From: Roseiflexus sp034432635
GTDB taxonomy: Bacteria; Chloroflexota; Chloroflexia; Chloroflexales; Roseiflexaceae
Direction: 5' to 3'
NCBI GenBank assembly: GCA_034432635.1
Contig: DAOUBK010000057.1
Location: 1-64,000 of the forward strand
Length of the DNA stretch: 64,000 bases
Position numbers and translations under genes: made by a program. The notes beneath the pieces are model-generated. The model did not search any database and had not been told where the DNA came from. It saw only the letters and a program-made list of their open reading frames with translations. Positions 44,307 through 53,913 of the stretch are shown piece by piece; position 1 is the stretch's first letter, and every line of letters starts with the position of its first letter.

Positions 44307-44361
44307 GGCGCCCGTGCTTCTCCGCAGGCACGGTGCAGGTGAAGGCTATCCGGGAAATCGT

Positions 44362-44892
44362 ATGCGTCCGATGACGCAACTTATTATTACAGGCGTCCTG
44401 TTTCTCTGCATCGGCGGCGCTGTGGTGGTTGCACTCGCAGCGGATCGTGCGAACGAACGCGCAATCGCCGCTGCTGAGACGCGCTGGCGCACCCACGGTT
44501 TTGCGCATTACGTCATGACGCTGGAAGAACTCAACTGTACCGTCGAGGTCGAAGTTGCCAACCGGCGGGTGGTGCGCGTCACGCAACTCGAGCAGTGTCA
44601 GCGGGATGGGCACACAGTCGAAGACCTCTTCGCCACAGCGCGACGTGATGGCGATACCGGTATGCGTTGCATTACCCTGGGGTGCGCCTGTGATGACCGG
44701 TTATCGGTGGAAAGCGCCTTTCATCCGTTGCTGGGCTACCCGACCCGCCTCTACATTCGTATCGAAGCGCGCCCGAACTGGTGGCATCCCGATGCCTGGC
44801 GCTACCTTCTCACGCAGGGTCGTCCACCTGCGTGTACAATGATGGTAGGCGATAAGCTGGTGCGGGTTGTTGCTCTGCGTCCGTTGCCGTAA
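44362..44892 (+). CDS. DUF6174-like exported protein (paralogue of 28395-28949)
   Basis: 176 residues: N-terminal signal anchor (about 5-28) and the same motif order as its paralogue: HYVMTLEELNCTVEVEV, MRCITLGCACDDRLSV, FHPLLGYP and a late Cys (PPACTMM). The shared GCACDD motif and YP turn are the clearest identity. Start at 44362 gives the signal anchor directly after Met; an upstream in-frame start at 44314 adds a polar stretch. It closes the envelope gene cluster. Function unknown. Confidence 0.7.
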   Translation: MRPMTQLIITGVLFLCIGGAVVVALAADRANERAIAAAETRWRTHGFAHYVMTLEELNCTVEVEVANRRVVRVTQLEQCQRDGHTVEDLFATARRDGDTGMRCITLGCACDDRLSVESAFHPLLGYPTRLYIRIEARPNWWHPDAWRYLLTQGRPPACTMMVGDKLVRVVALRPLP

Positions 44893-44927
44893 CCGTGAAG
44901 GCAGGCGTGGTTGCTTTGTTTTTATAG

Positions 44928-44957
44928 TTGACAAATAGATCGTTAATGATGTAGAAT
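44928..44957 (+). promoter_or_regulatory. Promoter of the peptide transporter operon
   Basis: -35 TTGACA (44928-44933), 18-base spacer, -10 TAGAAT (44952-44957). The ~160-base leader that follows holds an extra GAAGGAGGTGATC (about 45009) before the real ribosome site AAGGAGGT at 45112. Confidence 0.75.
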
Positions 44958-45122
44958 TGTACACATCTCCGTTTATTCCCTTTAACCGAATCAATACTCT
45001 CCGGCGAGAAGGAGGTGATCGCGCAGCAGTAAGTGTTTGTCTCTCTTTCTTCCTCGATATCTTTCTGAAACAAATGCTCACCATGTTCTCCAAGCGCTGA
45101 CATCAGTTACAAGGAGGTACCT

Positions 45123-47330
45123 GTGTCTAGGACACGCACACTTAGCCGACGACGATTCCTGACACTTTCGGCTGTGACGGCTGCCGGTGCGGCAATTGCG
45201 GCATGTGGCGCCGGACAGCCTGTGCAGGCGCCAACGTCTGCACCAGATCCCACAACTGCTTCTGCACCAACAACCGTTCCTACACCAACTGTTGCCATCC
45301 CCCCCACCACACCCCCTCAGGCTACAGCCGTTCCGCAGGCGGTCAGCAGATTCAAGGAGTCACCAGAACTGGCAAAACTGGTTGCTGAAGGAAAACTGCC
45401 GCCTGTTGATCAGCGACTGCCGAAGAACCCCTACGTTGTGCCGCACAAATGGCTCAATGTCGGCAAGTATGGTGGGACGCTCAACTTCACCAACTCGTGG
45501 GGTCCCGACGGTATGGCAACGATTGTGCAGGAGAGCCAGTATGGTCATTCGATCCTCCGCTGGCTCGATGATGGCTTGAAGATCGGTCCGGGGCTAGCCG
45601 AGAGTTGGGAGGCGAATGCCGATGCCAGCGAGTGGACATTCAAATTCCGCGAAGGTCTCAGGTGGTCTGACGGGCATCCCTGGACGGTTGATGACATCCT
45701 GTACTGGTGGGAGTATATGGTCGGCGGCAACGGGAAGGAGAAAGAGTTCGCCGAAGGGTTGAAACCGATCGAACCACCGCCCGACGAGGGTCGATCTGGA
45801 ATCGGAACGCTGGCAACGCTCATCAAGGTCGATGATTATACGCTGACGATGAAGTTTGATGCGCCAGCGCCGCTAACCGCCGACCGTCTGGCGATGTGGG
45901 TGAATGCCGGCATCGGACCGCGATGGATGGCGCCGCGGCATTATATGGAGCAGTTCAACCCGGTACTCAACCCCACAAAGTACAAAGACTGGGACGAACA
46001 TACCAAGCGCATCCGTTTCGTCACCAATCCCGATTGCCCGACAATGACGGGTTGGAAGTGCCAAAGTTTTGAGGAGGGTGTGCGTGGCGTATACACCCGC
46101 AACCCTTACTATTGGTGCGTTGATGCCGAGGGGAGTCAACTGCCGTATATCGACCGCATTGTTTCGACCACCTTCCAGAACAGTGAAGTCGAGAAGCTGA
46201 ATGTCATCCAGGGGAAGAGCGACTTTTCGCACCACTGGGTGCTCAGTCTCGACGACGTGCCCAACTTGCGCCAGAATGCCGAAGCTGGCGGATATGAAGT
46301 GCGGTTCTGGGAGAGTGGTTCCGGCTCAGGAACTTCCTTCTTCTTCAGCTACGACTATAACGACCCAAAGTGGCGGGCACTGATCCGCAATCCGAAGTTC
46401 CGCCAGGCGCTCTCGCTGGCGTTCAACCGTGCCGAACTGCAAAAAACACAGTACTTCGGCACCGGTGAGTTGACAACCGGTACCTTCAGCCCGAAAGCGA
46501 TCGAGTACAATATCGATGAGCGAGGCAATCCGGATCGGGCAAATGCACGCTACCGCGAATGGCGCGACAGTTACGTGGCGTTCGATCAGGAGCGGGCAAA
46601 GCAATTGCTCGACGAAATTGGGGTTAAAGTCGGCGCCGATGGTTTCCGTACCTTCCCCGATGGTTCACCACTTGAGATTCTGCTGGTCGTCGCTGCTAAC
46701 ACCAGCAAGAACACGATTGCGCAGAACGAGCAGATGATCCGTGACTGGCGACAGATTGGCATCAAGGCGACACTAACCCCGGTACCGCCGCAGGGGCGCC
46801 GTGAGGACTGGTTTGCCGGCAAACTGATGTCGAACGCCGACTGGGGTATCGGCGATGGACCGAACCACCTGGTTTACCCACAGTGGCTGGTGCCGATCGA
46901 GCCGGAACGCTGGGCGCCGCTGCACGGGCAGGGGTATCAGTTGCGTGGGACGGCAAGCGAGAAAGAGGAACTGGATAAGAACCCGTGGGAGCGTGCACCT
47001 GCGCGCATTGTGCCCACCGATGAGGATTTCGACCCGACCATCGCGAAGCTGCACGAGATTTACGACAAGACGAAGGTCGAACCGGATTTCCTGAAGCGCA
47101 CGCAGATGGTCTGGGAAATGATCAAGATCCATGTCGAGAATGGTCCGTTCGTGCAGGGGTCGGTGGCAAACTTCGACCGCGCGTTTATCGTCAAGAAAGG
47201 GCTGATGAACGTACCCCGCAAAGAAGACCTGGCTCTCGGCGGCTTTACCGATCCCTGGATCCATCCGACGCCGGCAGTGTACGATCCTGAAGCATGGTAC
47301 TGGGACGATCCGGCGCAGCATAGCGGCTAA
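45123..47330 (+). CDS. Peptide-type ABC transporter substrate-binding lipoprotein (SBP_bac_5)
   Basis: 735-residue family 5 solute-binding protein. A twin-arginine signal (SRRRFLTLS, residues 8-16) ends in a lipobox (IAAC, Cys28), then a Pro/Thr linker to about 75 and the binding fold (EWTFKFREGLRWSDGHP near 155-175, YYWCVDAEG, RQALSLAFNR). Longer than OppA/DppA (about 530) and resembling the large, Tat-exported binding proteins of Chloroflexota with unknown ligands; oligopeptides, nickel or sugars are all transported by this family. GTG start with AAGGAGGT seven bases upstream. Confidence 0.9.
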   Translation: MSRTRTLSRRRFLTLSAVTAAGAAIAACGAGQPVQAPTSAPDPTTASAPTTVPTPTVAIPPTTPPQATAVPQAVSRFKESPELAKLVAEGKLPPVDQRLPKNPYVVPHKWLNVGKYGGTLNFTNSWGPDGMATIVQESQYGHSILRWLDDGLKIGPGLAESWEANADASEWTFKFREGLRWSDGHPWTVDDILYWWEYMVGGNGKEKEFAEGLKPIEPPPDEGRSGIGTLATLIKVDDYTLTMKFDAPAPLTADRLAMWVNAGIGPRWMAPRHYMEQFNPVLNPTKYKDWDEHTKRIRFVTNPDCPTMTGWKCQSFEEGVRGVYTRNPYYWCVDAEGSQLPYIDRIVSTTFQNSEVEKLNVIQGKSDFSHHWVLSLDDVPNLRQNAEAGGYEVRFWESGSGSGTSFFFSYDYNDPKWRALIRNPKFRQALSLAFNRAELQKTQYFGTGELTTGTFSPKAIEYNIDERGNPDRANARYREWRDSYVAFDQERAKQLLDEIGVKVGADGFRTFPDGSPLEILLVVAANTSKNTIAQNEQMIRDWRQIGIKATLTPVPPQGRREDWFAGKLMSNADWGIGDGPNHLVYPQWLVPIEPERWAPLHGQGYQLRGTASEKEELDKNPWERAPARIVPTDEDFDPTIAKLHEIYDKTKVEPDFLKRTQMVWEMIKIHVENGPFVQGSVANFDRAFIVKKGLMNVPRKEDLALGGFTDPWIHPTPAVYDPEAWYWDDPAQHSG

Positions 47331-47350
47331 ACGCTCTCGGTCATACAGCC

Positions 47351-47387
47351 CCGCTCTCATTCCCGTTTCGGGAAGGAGAGCGGTTTT
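47351..47387 (+). terminator. Intra-operon rho-independent terminator
   Basis: CCGCTCTC (47351-47358) pairs with GAGAGCGG (47376-47383) and an inner TTCCCG/CGGGAA extends the stem, followed by TTTT (47384-47387). It separates the binding-protein gene from the permease genes and probably lets only part of the transcripts continue. Confidence 0.85.
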
Positions 47388-47443
47388 CAGAATGAACGGA
47401 GCGGTCTGTCGGCATATCTGGTTGTTATTGAGAATCACTGGCT

Positions 47444-48430
47444 ATGACCACATTTCTGGCACGGCGTGTTGTGTACATGATCATCACAATGATCCTGGCG
47501 TCGTTCATCGGTTTCTTTCTCATCGAACTGCCGCCTGGATCGATTGTCGATATCAAGATCGATCAGTTGCGCGCGCAGGGCGGGAATGTACCGCAAGACC
47601 AGATCGAAGCGCTCAAGCGGCGGTATGGTGTCGATGATCCGCTCCACATCAAGTACTGGAAGTGGATCGCGCGCACCCTCCAGGGTGATTTTGGCTCGTC
47701 GTTCGAGACCGACACGCCAGTGGCGGGGATTATCGCGCAGCGTCTGCCGATCACCTTTGCACTCACGTTTGGCACGGCGCTGTTCGCATGGCTTATTTCG
47801 ATTCCCCTCGGTGTCTATCTTGCGACCAATCGTGGGAGCATTCCCGACTATATCATTACGTTCGTGCAATTTCTGGGGATTGCAATACCAAACTTTGCTC
47901 TGGCGCTGATCCTGATGGTCTTTGCGGCTCTTGTGCTACGGCAGGATGTCGGGTTGGGCTTTTTCTCGCCACAGTACGTTGATGCCCCCTGGAGTTTTGC
48001 CAAGTTCCTCAACCTCCTGAGCAATCTATGGATTCCGGTGGTCGTGCTGGGTGCTTCCGCCACGGCGGGGTTGACGCGTGTGATGCGCGCCAACCTGCTC
48101 GATGTGTTGAATGCGCAGTACATTCAGACTGCACGCGCGAAAGGGTTGCAGGAACAGATGGTCGTCTGGAAGCATGCCGTGCGTAATGCGGTTCACCCGC
48201 TGGTGATGAGTATTGGCTATCTGCTTCCCGCGATTGTCGTCGGTGATGCGCTGGCTGGCGTTATTCTCAATTTGCCGACACTTGGCGCTCTCTACCTGCG
48301 TGCGCTTCAGGCAACCGATATGTACCTCGGCATTACCATTCTGATGATGCAGTGCATTATGCTGCTTTTGGGCAATCTGATCGCCGATCTTCTTCTTGCC
48401 TGGGTCGATCCGCGGGTGCGATTGGAATAA
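47444..48430 (+). CDS. Peptide-type ABC transporter permease 1 (DppB/OppB family)
   Basis: 328-residue inner-membrane permease with about six hydrophobic segments. Visible landmarks: N-terminal RRVVYMIITMILASFIGFFL, ALKRRYGVDDPLHIKYWKW near residues 60-80, and the ATPase-contact (EAA) loop near 235-250 (ARAKGLQEQMVVWKHAVRN). It pairs with the following permease. Gap to the binding-protein gene is 113 bp and includes a terminator. Confidence 0.93.
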   Translation: MTTFLARRVVYMIITMILASFIGFFLIELPPGSIVDIKIDQLRAQGGNVPQDQIEALKRRYGVDDPLHIKYWKWIARTLQGDFGSSFETDTPVAGIIAQRLPITFALTFGTALFAWLISIPLGVYLATNRGSIPDYIITFVQFLGIAIPNFALALILMVFAALVLRQDVGLGFFSPQYVDAPWSFAKFLNLLSNLWIPVVVLGASATAGLTRVMRANLLDVLNAQYIQTARAKGLQEQMVVWKHAVRNAVHPLVMSIGYLLPAIVVGDALAGVILNLPTLGALYLRALQATDMYLGITILMMQCIMLLLGNLIADLLLAWVDPRVRLE

Positions 48431-48450
48431 CCTGATTGGGGCGCATTTCC

Positions 48451-49581
48451 ATGGCAACAGTTGTAAAAGATGCACAACCGCACGCCGATCGTGTGCGCAA
48501 GGTCGAGGATGTCGGGCAACTTTCGCAGGTGCAGTTGATCTGGCGGCGCTTCAAAAAGAACCATCTCTCGGTCGTCGGTGCAATTGTGCTGATCGTGATG
48601 TACGTGATGGCGCTCTTCGCCGATTTTATTGCACCATACGACCCGAATGAGATCGATGCGAACCACCAGTATGCACAGCCATCGACAATCGTCTGGGCAA
48701 ACGGCGGTCTGGCGCTTCAGGGAATGAAGCAGATAGTCGACTCGGTCAATTTCCAGATCATCTACGAGCTCGATCCGGAGGTAACCTACCCCATTCACTT
48801 GTTGGTGCGCGGCAGTCCGTATGTGATGTGGGGGTTCATTCCACTCGATATACACCTGTTCGGCGTCGATGCGCCGCCTGAAGCCAATGCCAAAATCTTT
48901 CTCTGGGGCGCTGATCGTCAGGGGCGGGACCTCTTCTCGCGGGTGCTCAAAGGGGCACAGGTGTCGCTGAGCATCGGCTTCTTTGGCGTGCTGATCAGTA
49001 TGGTGATCGGCTCGATCGTCGGTACCGCATCCGGTTACTTCGGTGGATGGATCGATAATATCATTCAGCGATTGATCGAGTTAATCCAGACTTTCCCCTT
49101 CATCTCGTTATTCATTGCGATCGCAGCAGCTCTGCCGATCACAATGCCGATTGTGCAGCGGTATATGCTGATCACGATTATTCTGGCGTTCATCACCTGG
49201 ACGAGTTTTTCGCGTGAGGTGCGCGGCAAGGTGCTAAGTTACCGCAATGCCGATTACACAGCGGCAGCAATTGCTGCCGGTGCGTCGCACTGGCGCGTCA
49301 TTACAACCCATATGCTGCCGAATGCGATGAGTCATATCATTGTCGTTGCATCATTCGCCGTACCCGGCGCTATTGCTGCGGAGACGGCGCTCAGTTTCCT
49401 CAATCTGGGCATGCTGCCCCCGGCTGTCAGCTGGGGGGTGCTGCTACAGGATGCGCAGCAGATCAAGACAGTGACCCTCTACCCCTGGTTGCTGATTCCC
49501 CTCGGCGCTATCGTTCTTGCGTCGCTCTGCCTGTATCTGCTGGGCGATGGGTTGCGCGATGCGGTCGATCCGTATGCCTGA
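48451..49581 (+). CDS. Peptide-type ABC transporter permease 2 (DppC/OppC family)
   Basis: 376-residue permease. N-terminal cytoplasmic segment with WRRFKKNHLSVVG near residues 30-42, a first membrane helix, then an insert of about 90 residues carrying DRQGRDLFSRVLKG (150-163) before the core helices and an EAA loop (AAIAAGASHWRVI). The insert between helix 1 and the DxxGRD motif is longer than in DppC. Starts 20 bp after permease 1. No ATPase gene follows: the partner ATPases must be encoded elsewhere. Confidence 0.92.
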   Translation: MATVVKDAQPHADRVRKVEDVGQLSQVQLIWRRFKKNHLSVVGAIVLIVMYVMALFADFIAPYDPNEIDANHQYAQPSTIVWANGGLALQGMKQIVDSVNFQIIYELDPEVTYPIHLLVRGSPYVMWGFIPLDIHLFGVDAPPEANAKIFLWGADRQGRDLFSRVLKGAQVSLSIGFFGVLISMVIGSIVGTASGYFGGWIDNIIQRLIELIQTFPFISLFIAIAAALPITMPIVQRYMLITIILAFITWTSFSREVRGKVLSYRNADYTAAAIAAGASHWRVITTHMLPNAMSHIIVVASFAVPGAIAAETALSFLNLGMLPPAVSWGVLLQDAQQIKTVTLYPWLLIPLGAIVLASLCLYLLGDGLRDAVDPYA

Positions 49582-49649
49582 GTTGCAGATTGACGGGTTG
49601 GGTGGTACCATCGCTGCTGGTGTGTCTGGAGACAACTATAAGGACCTCT

Positions 49650-50639
49650 ATGCAGTCATCATCTATTCCTGTACGCGCGGCAATCGTGGTGACGATGCTG
49701 GCACTCCTCATCACGCTGGTTGCCGCAGCGCCGCCGCGCTCGCCGACGGCATTCGAGCGTGGGACAATTACGCGGCGCCCATATGTGGTAATGATCGATA
49801 ATCATCCAAATGCTTACCCGCAGACCGGTCTCGATAGAGCGGCAGTGGTGTTCGAAGCGCTTGCCGAAAGTGGGATCACCCGCTTTATGGCGGTGTACGT
49901 TCCCGGCGTTTCGCCCGAAGCTCCGTCGATCGGTCCGGTGCGCAGTGCGCGGCTCTACTTCGTGCGCTGGGCAATGGGAATGAATGGCATGTACATTCAC
50001 GCTGGCGGTGCGCCCGATGCACTCAAACGGGCGCGTGAGGCGCCGGAGATTATCGATGTCGATGCACTGATGCGCTCTGGCGGCGCCTACTTTACCCGGA
50101 TCCGCACCCGCAAAGCGCCTCACAACCTCTACACCAGCACAGCGCGCCTCGATCAGGCGGCTGCGCGCTTTGGTAATGCCGAGATCAACAATCCTGAACT
50201 GGGCTTCCTGATCAAGTCCGAAGCGCCGCCGGAACAGCGCCCGGCAGCTCAGGAACTCGGCTACTACTTCATCTACCGTCAGGACAGCGTCGGCTGGACG
50301 TATGACCCTGTCGGTAATGTCTATCTGCGCCTGCGACGTGGAAAGCCGGCGGTTGACGCCGCAACCGGTCAGCAATTGCGTGCCAGCAATGTGGTGGTGA
50401 TCGAGGTGCAGGAACGACCCATTCCAGGCGATCCCAAAAGACGCATCCAGCAGGACGTGGTTGGAAGTGGTCCGGGGGTTCTGTTCCAGGATGGCATTGC
50501 CCGCGAGATCACCTGGCGCAAGGAAACGGAGGCAGCGCCACTGCGCTTCTACCTCGTCGATGGCAGCGAGGCGGTGATGAATCCCGGTCAGGTGTGGATT
50601 GCAGCAGTGCCGAAACTTGGCAATTTGACAATCAGGTGA
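49650..50639 (+). CDS. DUF3048 (YerB-like) exported protein
   Basis: 329 residues: signal peptide or anchor (about 8-31), then a two-part DUF3048 domain: RPYVVMIDNHPNAYPQTGLDRA near 46-67, IGPVRSARLYFVRWA near 102-116 and a C-terminal half ending GQVWIAAVP. Family members such as YerB are extracytoplasmic and of unknown biochemical role. ATG at 49650 (AAGGACC upstream) gives a clean signal; an earlier in-frame start overlaps nothing and lacks a ribosome site. It trails the permease gene by 68 bp and may be read through from it. Confidence 0.88.
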   Translation: MQSSSIPVRAAIVVTMLALLITLVAAAPPRSPTAFERGTITRRPYVVMIDNHPNAYPQTGLDRAAVVFEALAESGITRFMAVYVPGVSPEAPSIGPVRSARLYFVRWAMGMNGMYIHAGGAPDALKRAREAPEIIDVDALMRSGGAYFTRIRTRKAPHNLYTSTARLDQAAARFGNAEINNPELGFLIKSEAPPEQRPAAQELGYYFIYRQDSVGWTYDPVGNVYLRLRRGKPAVDAATGQQLRASNVVVIEVQERPIPGDPKRRIQQDVVGSGPGVLFQDGIAREITWRKETEAAPLRFYLVDGSEAVMNPGQVWIAAVPKLGNLTIR

Positions 50640-50742
50640 CGCTGTTATCTCCAACTATCCGCTTCCCGCAGTCCACAGCACGCACGTGCCTTTCAAGGGA
50701 TGCATCCAGCATTCGCTGTGGTAATCGCACCACCGCCGTTCT

Positions 50743-52080
50743 TCAGCGCGCCGCTGCCGGCATCGACGGCGGCTTTTCGCCGGTGGTCAGCAGGCGAATG
50801 GCGTAGAACAGTTGATTATCGGCGCAGGTGGTCGCCCCCGGCGGCGGTTGCCGATCGCCGACGCACAGCGTCTGGGTCGCGGGGTCTTCGGCATAGGGAA
50901 TGACATACTGCGGCATAATGCCAATCTTGTCGATTTCAGTGCGCGCCGGGGTCAGCCAGTGGGCAAAGGTGATGCGCGCGCTGCTCCCATCGCTCAGGTT
51001 GTAGATGTTCTGCACCGACCCCTTACCAAAGGTTTTCTCGCCGATCAGCGTCACATTTGGGCGACTGTCGCGCAGCGCCCCGGCGACAATTTCGCTGGCG
51101 CTGGCGGAACCACCGTTGATCAACACCACAATGGGAAGGTCATACGCACGAATGTCACCGCTGACGGTGCGGATTTCGGTCAACTCTCCTTTGCTGTTCT
51201 GCTCGTAGAGCGCCACTCCGTCGTACAGCCGTCCCAGGACGGCACGCGCCTGATCGAGGAAGCCGCCGGGATTGTTGCGCAGGTCGAGGACGATACCGTT
51301 TGGCGCCTGCGGCAGCAGTTCACGCAGCGCCTGATCGAATTCGGGAACTGTATTGGCTTTGAATTCGATGATACGAATGTAGGCGACGCCGCCGTCGACG
51401 AGTTGTGCTTCAACGCCTGGCACCACGATATCGGCGCGAGTCAGCGTTATATCAAACTCCTGATCACCCGGTTGACGTCGGATGGTCAGGCGTACCTGCG
51501 TACCGGCTTCGCCACGGATTTTTGCCGTCACTTTGACCGCCGCTTCGTGAATGTCGAGACCGGCAATCATTGGCGCTACCGGTTCACCATCAATTGCAAC
51601 GATCTCATCGTCCTGCCGGAGACCGGCAGCGTCGGCAGGTGCGCCTTTGATCGGTTTGTAGAGGTAGGCGCGTCCATCGGTGATCCGCAGGTAGGTTCCG
51701 ATACCACCCATACGTCCCTGCATGTGCTCGTTTGTCTGTGAAGCCAGTTCCGGTTCCTGGTAGACAGTGTACGGGTCGTCGAGCGACCCCAGCATGCCGC
51801 TGATAGCGCCGCGGATCATGCGCGTATGGTTGATTTTGTCGCGCTGGTAAAACTCGGCTTCAACCAGATTCCACACCTCCCAGAAGACACGAAACTGCTG
51901 CCGCAACGATGGCGGCGTCTCCTGGTTGGCGACCAGTCCGGGACCAATCGCCGGAACAAGCCGGGTGAGCGCAATGCTGTCGGCGAAGATCGTGGCGCAT
52001 ACCCAACCGCTGATGAATCCTGCTGCCAGCAGAACCAGCGCGGCGGCAGTGCGACGAAGCACCGGACGATAGGTGGACAT
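50743..52080 (-). CDS. C-terminal processing peptidase (S41, CtpA type)
   Basis: 445-residue exported serine protease. An N-terminal signal anchor (about 10-35) is followed by a PDZ domain (about 105-190, YLYKPIKGAPADAAGLRQDDEIV) and the S41 catalytic domain: nucleophile Ser in GGSASASEI and the general-base Lys in GEKTFGKGSVQ about 25 residues later. Such proteases trim C-termini of exported proteins. The start at 52080 is chosen for AGGAG upstream; 52107 is the next option. Lies 42 bp downstream of rsmE on the same strand. Confidence 0.92.
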   Translation of the reverse strand: MSTYRPVLRRTAAALVLLAAGFISGWVCATIFADSIALTRLVPAIGPGLVANQETPPSLRQQFRVFWEVWNLVEAEFYQRDKINHTRMIRGAISGMLGSLDDPYTVYQEPELASQTNEHMQGRMGGIGTYLRITDGRAYLYKPIKGAPADAAGLRQDDEIVAIDGEPVAPMIAGLDIHEAAVKVTAKIRGEAGTQVRLTIRRQPGDQEFDITLTRADIVVPGVEAQLVDGGVAYIRIIEFKANTVPEFDQALRELLPQAPNGIVLDLRNNPGGFLDQARAVLGRLYDGVALYEQNSKGELTEIRTVSGDIRAYDLPIVVLINGGSASASEIVAGALRDSRPNVTLIGEKTFGKGSVQNIYNLSDGSSARITFAHWLTPARTEIDKIGIMPQYVIPYAEDPATQTLCVGDRQPPPGATTCADNQLFYAIRLLTTGEKPPSMPAAAR

Positions 52081-52122
52081 AACGAGGCTCCTGAATGGGC
52101 GGCGCATCGGGGCAAAAGTAGG

Positions 52123-52905
52123 TCACCCGTGCATGTCGAACTCGTACACAACGATCGCGGTCGCCGCAACTAGCGCGGTTTCGGCGCGGAGTGTGCGCGG
52201 GCCAAGCGATACACTCATGATACCATGTTGCCCGGCGCAGCGGCGTTCATCGTCAGTCAATCCGCCCTCCGGTCCGCTGAAGAGTGCGAGCGATGCAGGC
52301 GGCGTGGGCTGGTGCAGGGTTCGCAGGGTGCGCGCGAGAGGCGTTGCGTCTGTCCCTTCCCACAGAAGGAGCGCCGGATCGGGGGAGTCTTGTCTGGCGC
52401 AGGCTTCGGCAAACGTGATCGCCGATGTGAGACGTGGCAGTCTGCCGCGACGCGCCTGCTCGGCAGCCTCACGAATGATCCGGCGCCAGCGCATCAGTTT
52501 GCGTGCGTCGGGACGGGTATCGATACTACGGGCGCAGATCGTCGGCACGAATGTCGCCGCGCCGAGTTCGACCGCTTTTTGCAGCGCCCACTCGAAACGT
52601 TCGGTGCGGATGAGCGGGAGATAGATGGTCAGATTGATGCGCGGTTCGCCGCCAGCCGCTTCACGCGCCTCGATCGCGCCGTTTACTGTGCCACGCCGGT
52701 CGACGGTCTCCAGCGAAACGGTATACTGCCATCCCTCGCCATCGAGCAGAATGATCCGGTCGCCACGACCGAGCCGCAACACATCCGCCAGTTGATGCCC
52801 CAGTTCGGGATTGAACAGACGCACATTTCTGCCATCGAGCGCAGACGGGTCGACGAAAAAACGGTAGGTGTTACTGCGGAGTGTGTCACGCTGACGGCGG
52901 GACAT
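52123..52905 (-). CDS. rsmE: 16S rRNA m3U1498 methyltransferase
   Basis: 260-residue SPOUT (knotted) methyltransferase that adds a methyl to U1498 of 16S rRNA. Diagnostic stretches: YRFFVDP at the start of the PUA-like domain, LPLIRTERFEWALQKAVELG near 110-130, LFSGPEGGLTDDE near 210-222 and LGPRTLRAETA near 232-242, the knot region that binds SAM. Lies 3 bp after prmA; both are ribosome-modifying enzymes often found together. Confidence 0.93.
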   Translation of the reverse strand: MSRRQRDTLRSNTYRFFVDPSALDGRNVRLFNPELGHQLADVLRLGRGDRIILLDGEGWQYTVSLETVDRRGTVNGAIEAREAAGGEPRINLTIYLPLIRTERFEWALQKAVELGAATFVPTICARSIDTRPDARKLMRWRRIIREAAEQARRGRLPRLTSAITFAEACARQDSPDPALLLWEGTDATPLARTLRTLHQPTPPASLALFSGPEGGLTDDERRCAGQHGIMSVSLGPRTLRAETALVAATAIVVYEFDMHG

Positions 52906-52908
52906 CGG

Positions 52909-53913
52909 CTACGGCTTGCGATGAACCAGCGCCACCCAGTCACTTTCCTGATAGCGCATGATCGGCTCCAGACCAGCAGCGGCATATGCGGCAACAACCT
53001 CGGCTTCGCGCTCGGCGATAATGCCGGAACTGATCAGGATGCCGCCTGGACGAAGCGCGGCCTTGCAATCGGGTGCGACTGCAGCGAGCACCCTGGCAAT
53101 GATATTGGCAACGATCAGGTCGAACGGCAATGCCACATCGGGCGGAAGCGAGACCGGAAGCAGCGCTAACGATCCGGCAGTTGACACCTCCTGGTCACTG
53201 CTGTTGGTTGCCGGTTGCAACCAGTGCCCAAATGCTGCACCGCGTCCCAGGCTTCCCTGCGCGGCGATCACAATATCCGTCACATCGTTCAGCGCCGCGT
53301 TTGTCTGCGTTGCCTCGACCGCAATCGGGTCGGTGTCGAGCGCTAGTACTCTGGCGGCACCCAGACGTGCGGCTGTGATAGCGAGAATACCAGAACCACA
53401 CCCTAGGTCGAGCACGCTGATGCCCAGTGTGACATACTGTTCCAGAGCACGCAGACACAACTGCGTCGTCGGATGGAGTCCGGTTCCGAACGCCATACCC
53501 GGATCGATACACACAACCAGATCGTCGTGCCGCGGCTGATAGTCCAGCCACGACGGCACGATCACGATGCGCTCTCCGATCCGCTGAATGGTGTAGTACT
53601 GCTTCCAGGCGTTCGCCCAGTCCTCCTCCTCAATCTGCCGGACCTGCAACTGACCGACCGGACGGATCATTCCCAGCAGCCACAACCCCTGCTCGATACG
53701 CGCGCGCGCTTCTTCGGCAGACCCATCGAGCGCCAGGTAGGTGCGCACTGTGACCGGGCGCGTCGGATCGTAGCGGTACTCTGGATCGTCATCGCCAGGG
53801 ATGATCGGCGGCTCGACGACAACGCCGCTGCTATAGCCATAGCGCGCCAGCAACTCGCTGACCGACTCGACCGCTTCGGCATCACATGCAACTGAAAGTT
53901 CCAGCCAGTTCAT
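52909..53913 (-). CDS. prmA: Ribosomal protein L11 methyltransferase
   Basis: 334-residue SAM-dependent enzyme that trimethylates L11. Motif I VLDLGCGSGILAITAA near residues 167-182, the substrate-domain segment WANAWKQYY near 107-115 and MAFGTGLHPTT near 142-152 are diagnostic. An acidic insert of about 25 residues (near 230-255, with QEVSTAGS) between the motifs is longer than in E. coli. Start overlaps the cysS stop by 4 bp. Confidence 0.93.
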   Translation of the reverse strand: MNWLELSVACDAEAVESVSELLARYGYSSGVVVEPPIIPGDDDPEYRYDPTRPVTVRTYLALDGSAEEARARIEQGLWLLGMIRPVGQLQVRQIEEEDWANAWKQYYTIQRIGERIVIVPSWLDYQPRHDDLVVCIDPGMAFGTGLHPTTQLCLRALEQYVTLGISVLDLGCGSGILAITAARLGAARVLALDTDPIAVEATQTNAALNDVTDIVIAAQGSLGRGAAFGHWLQPATNSSDQEVSTAGSLALLPVSLPPDVALPFDLIVANIIARVLAAVAPDCKAALRPGGILISSGIIAEREAEVVAAYAAAGLEPIMRYQESDWVALVHRKP

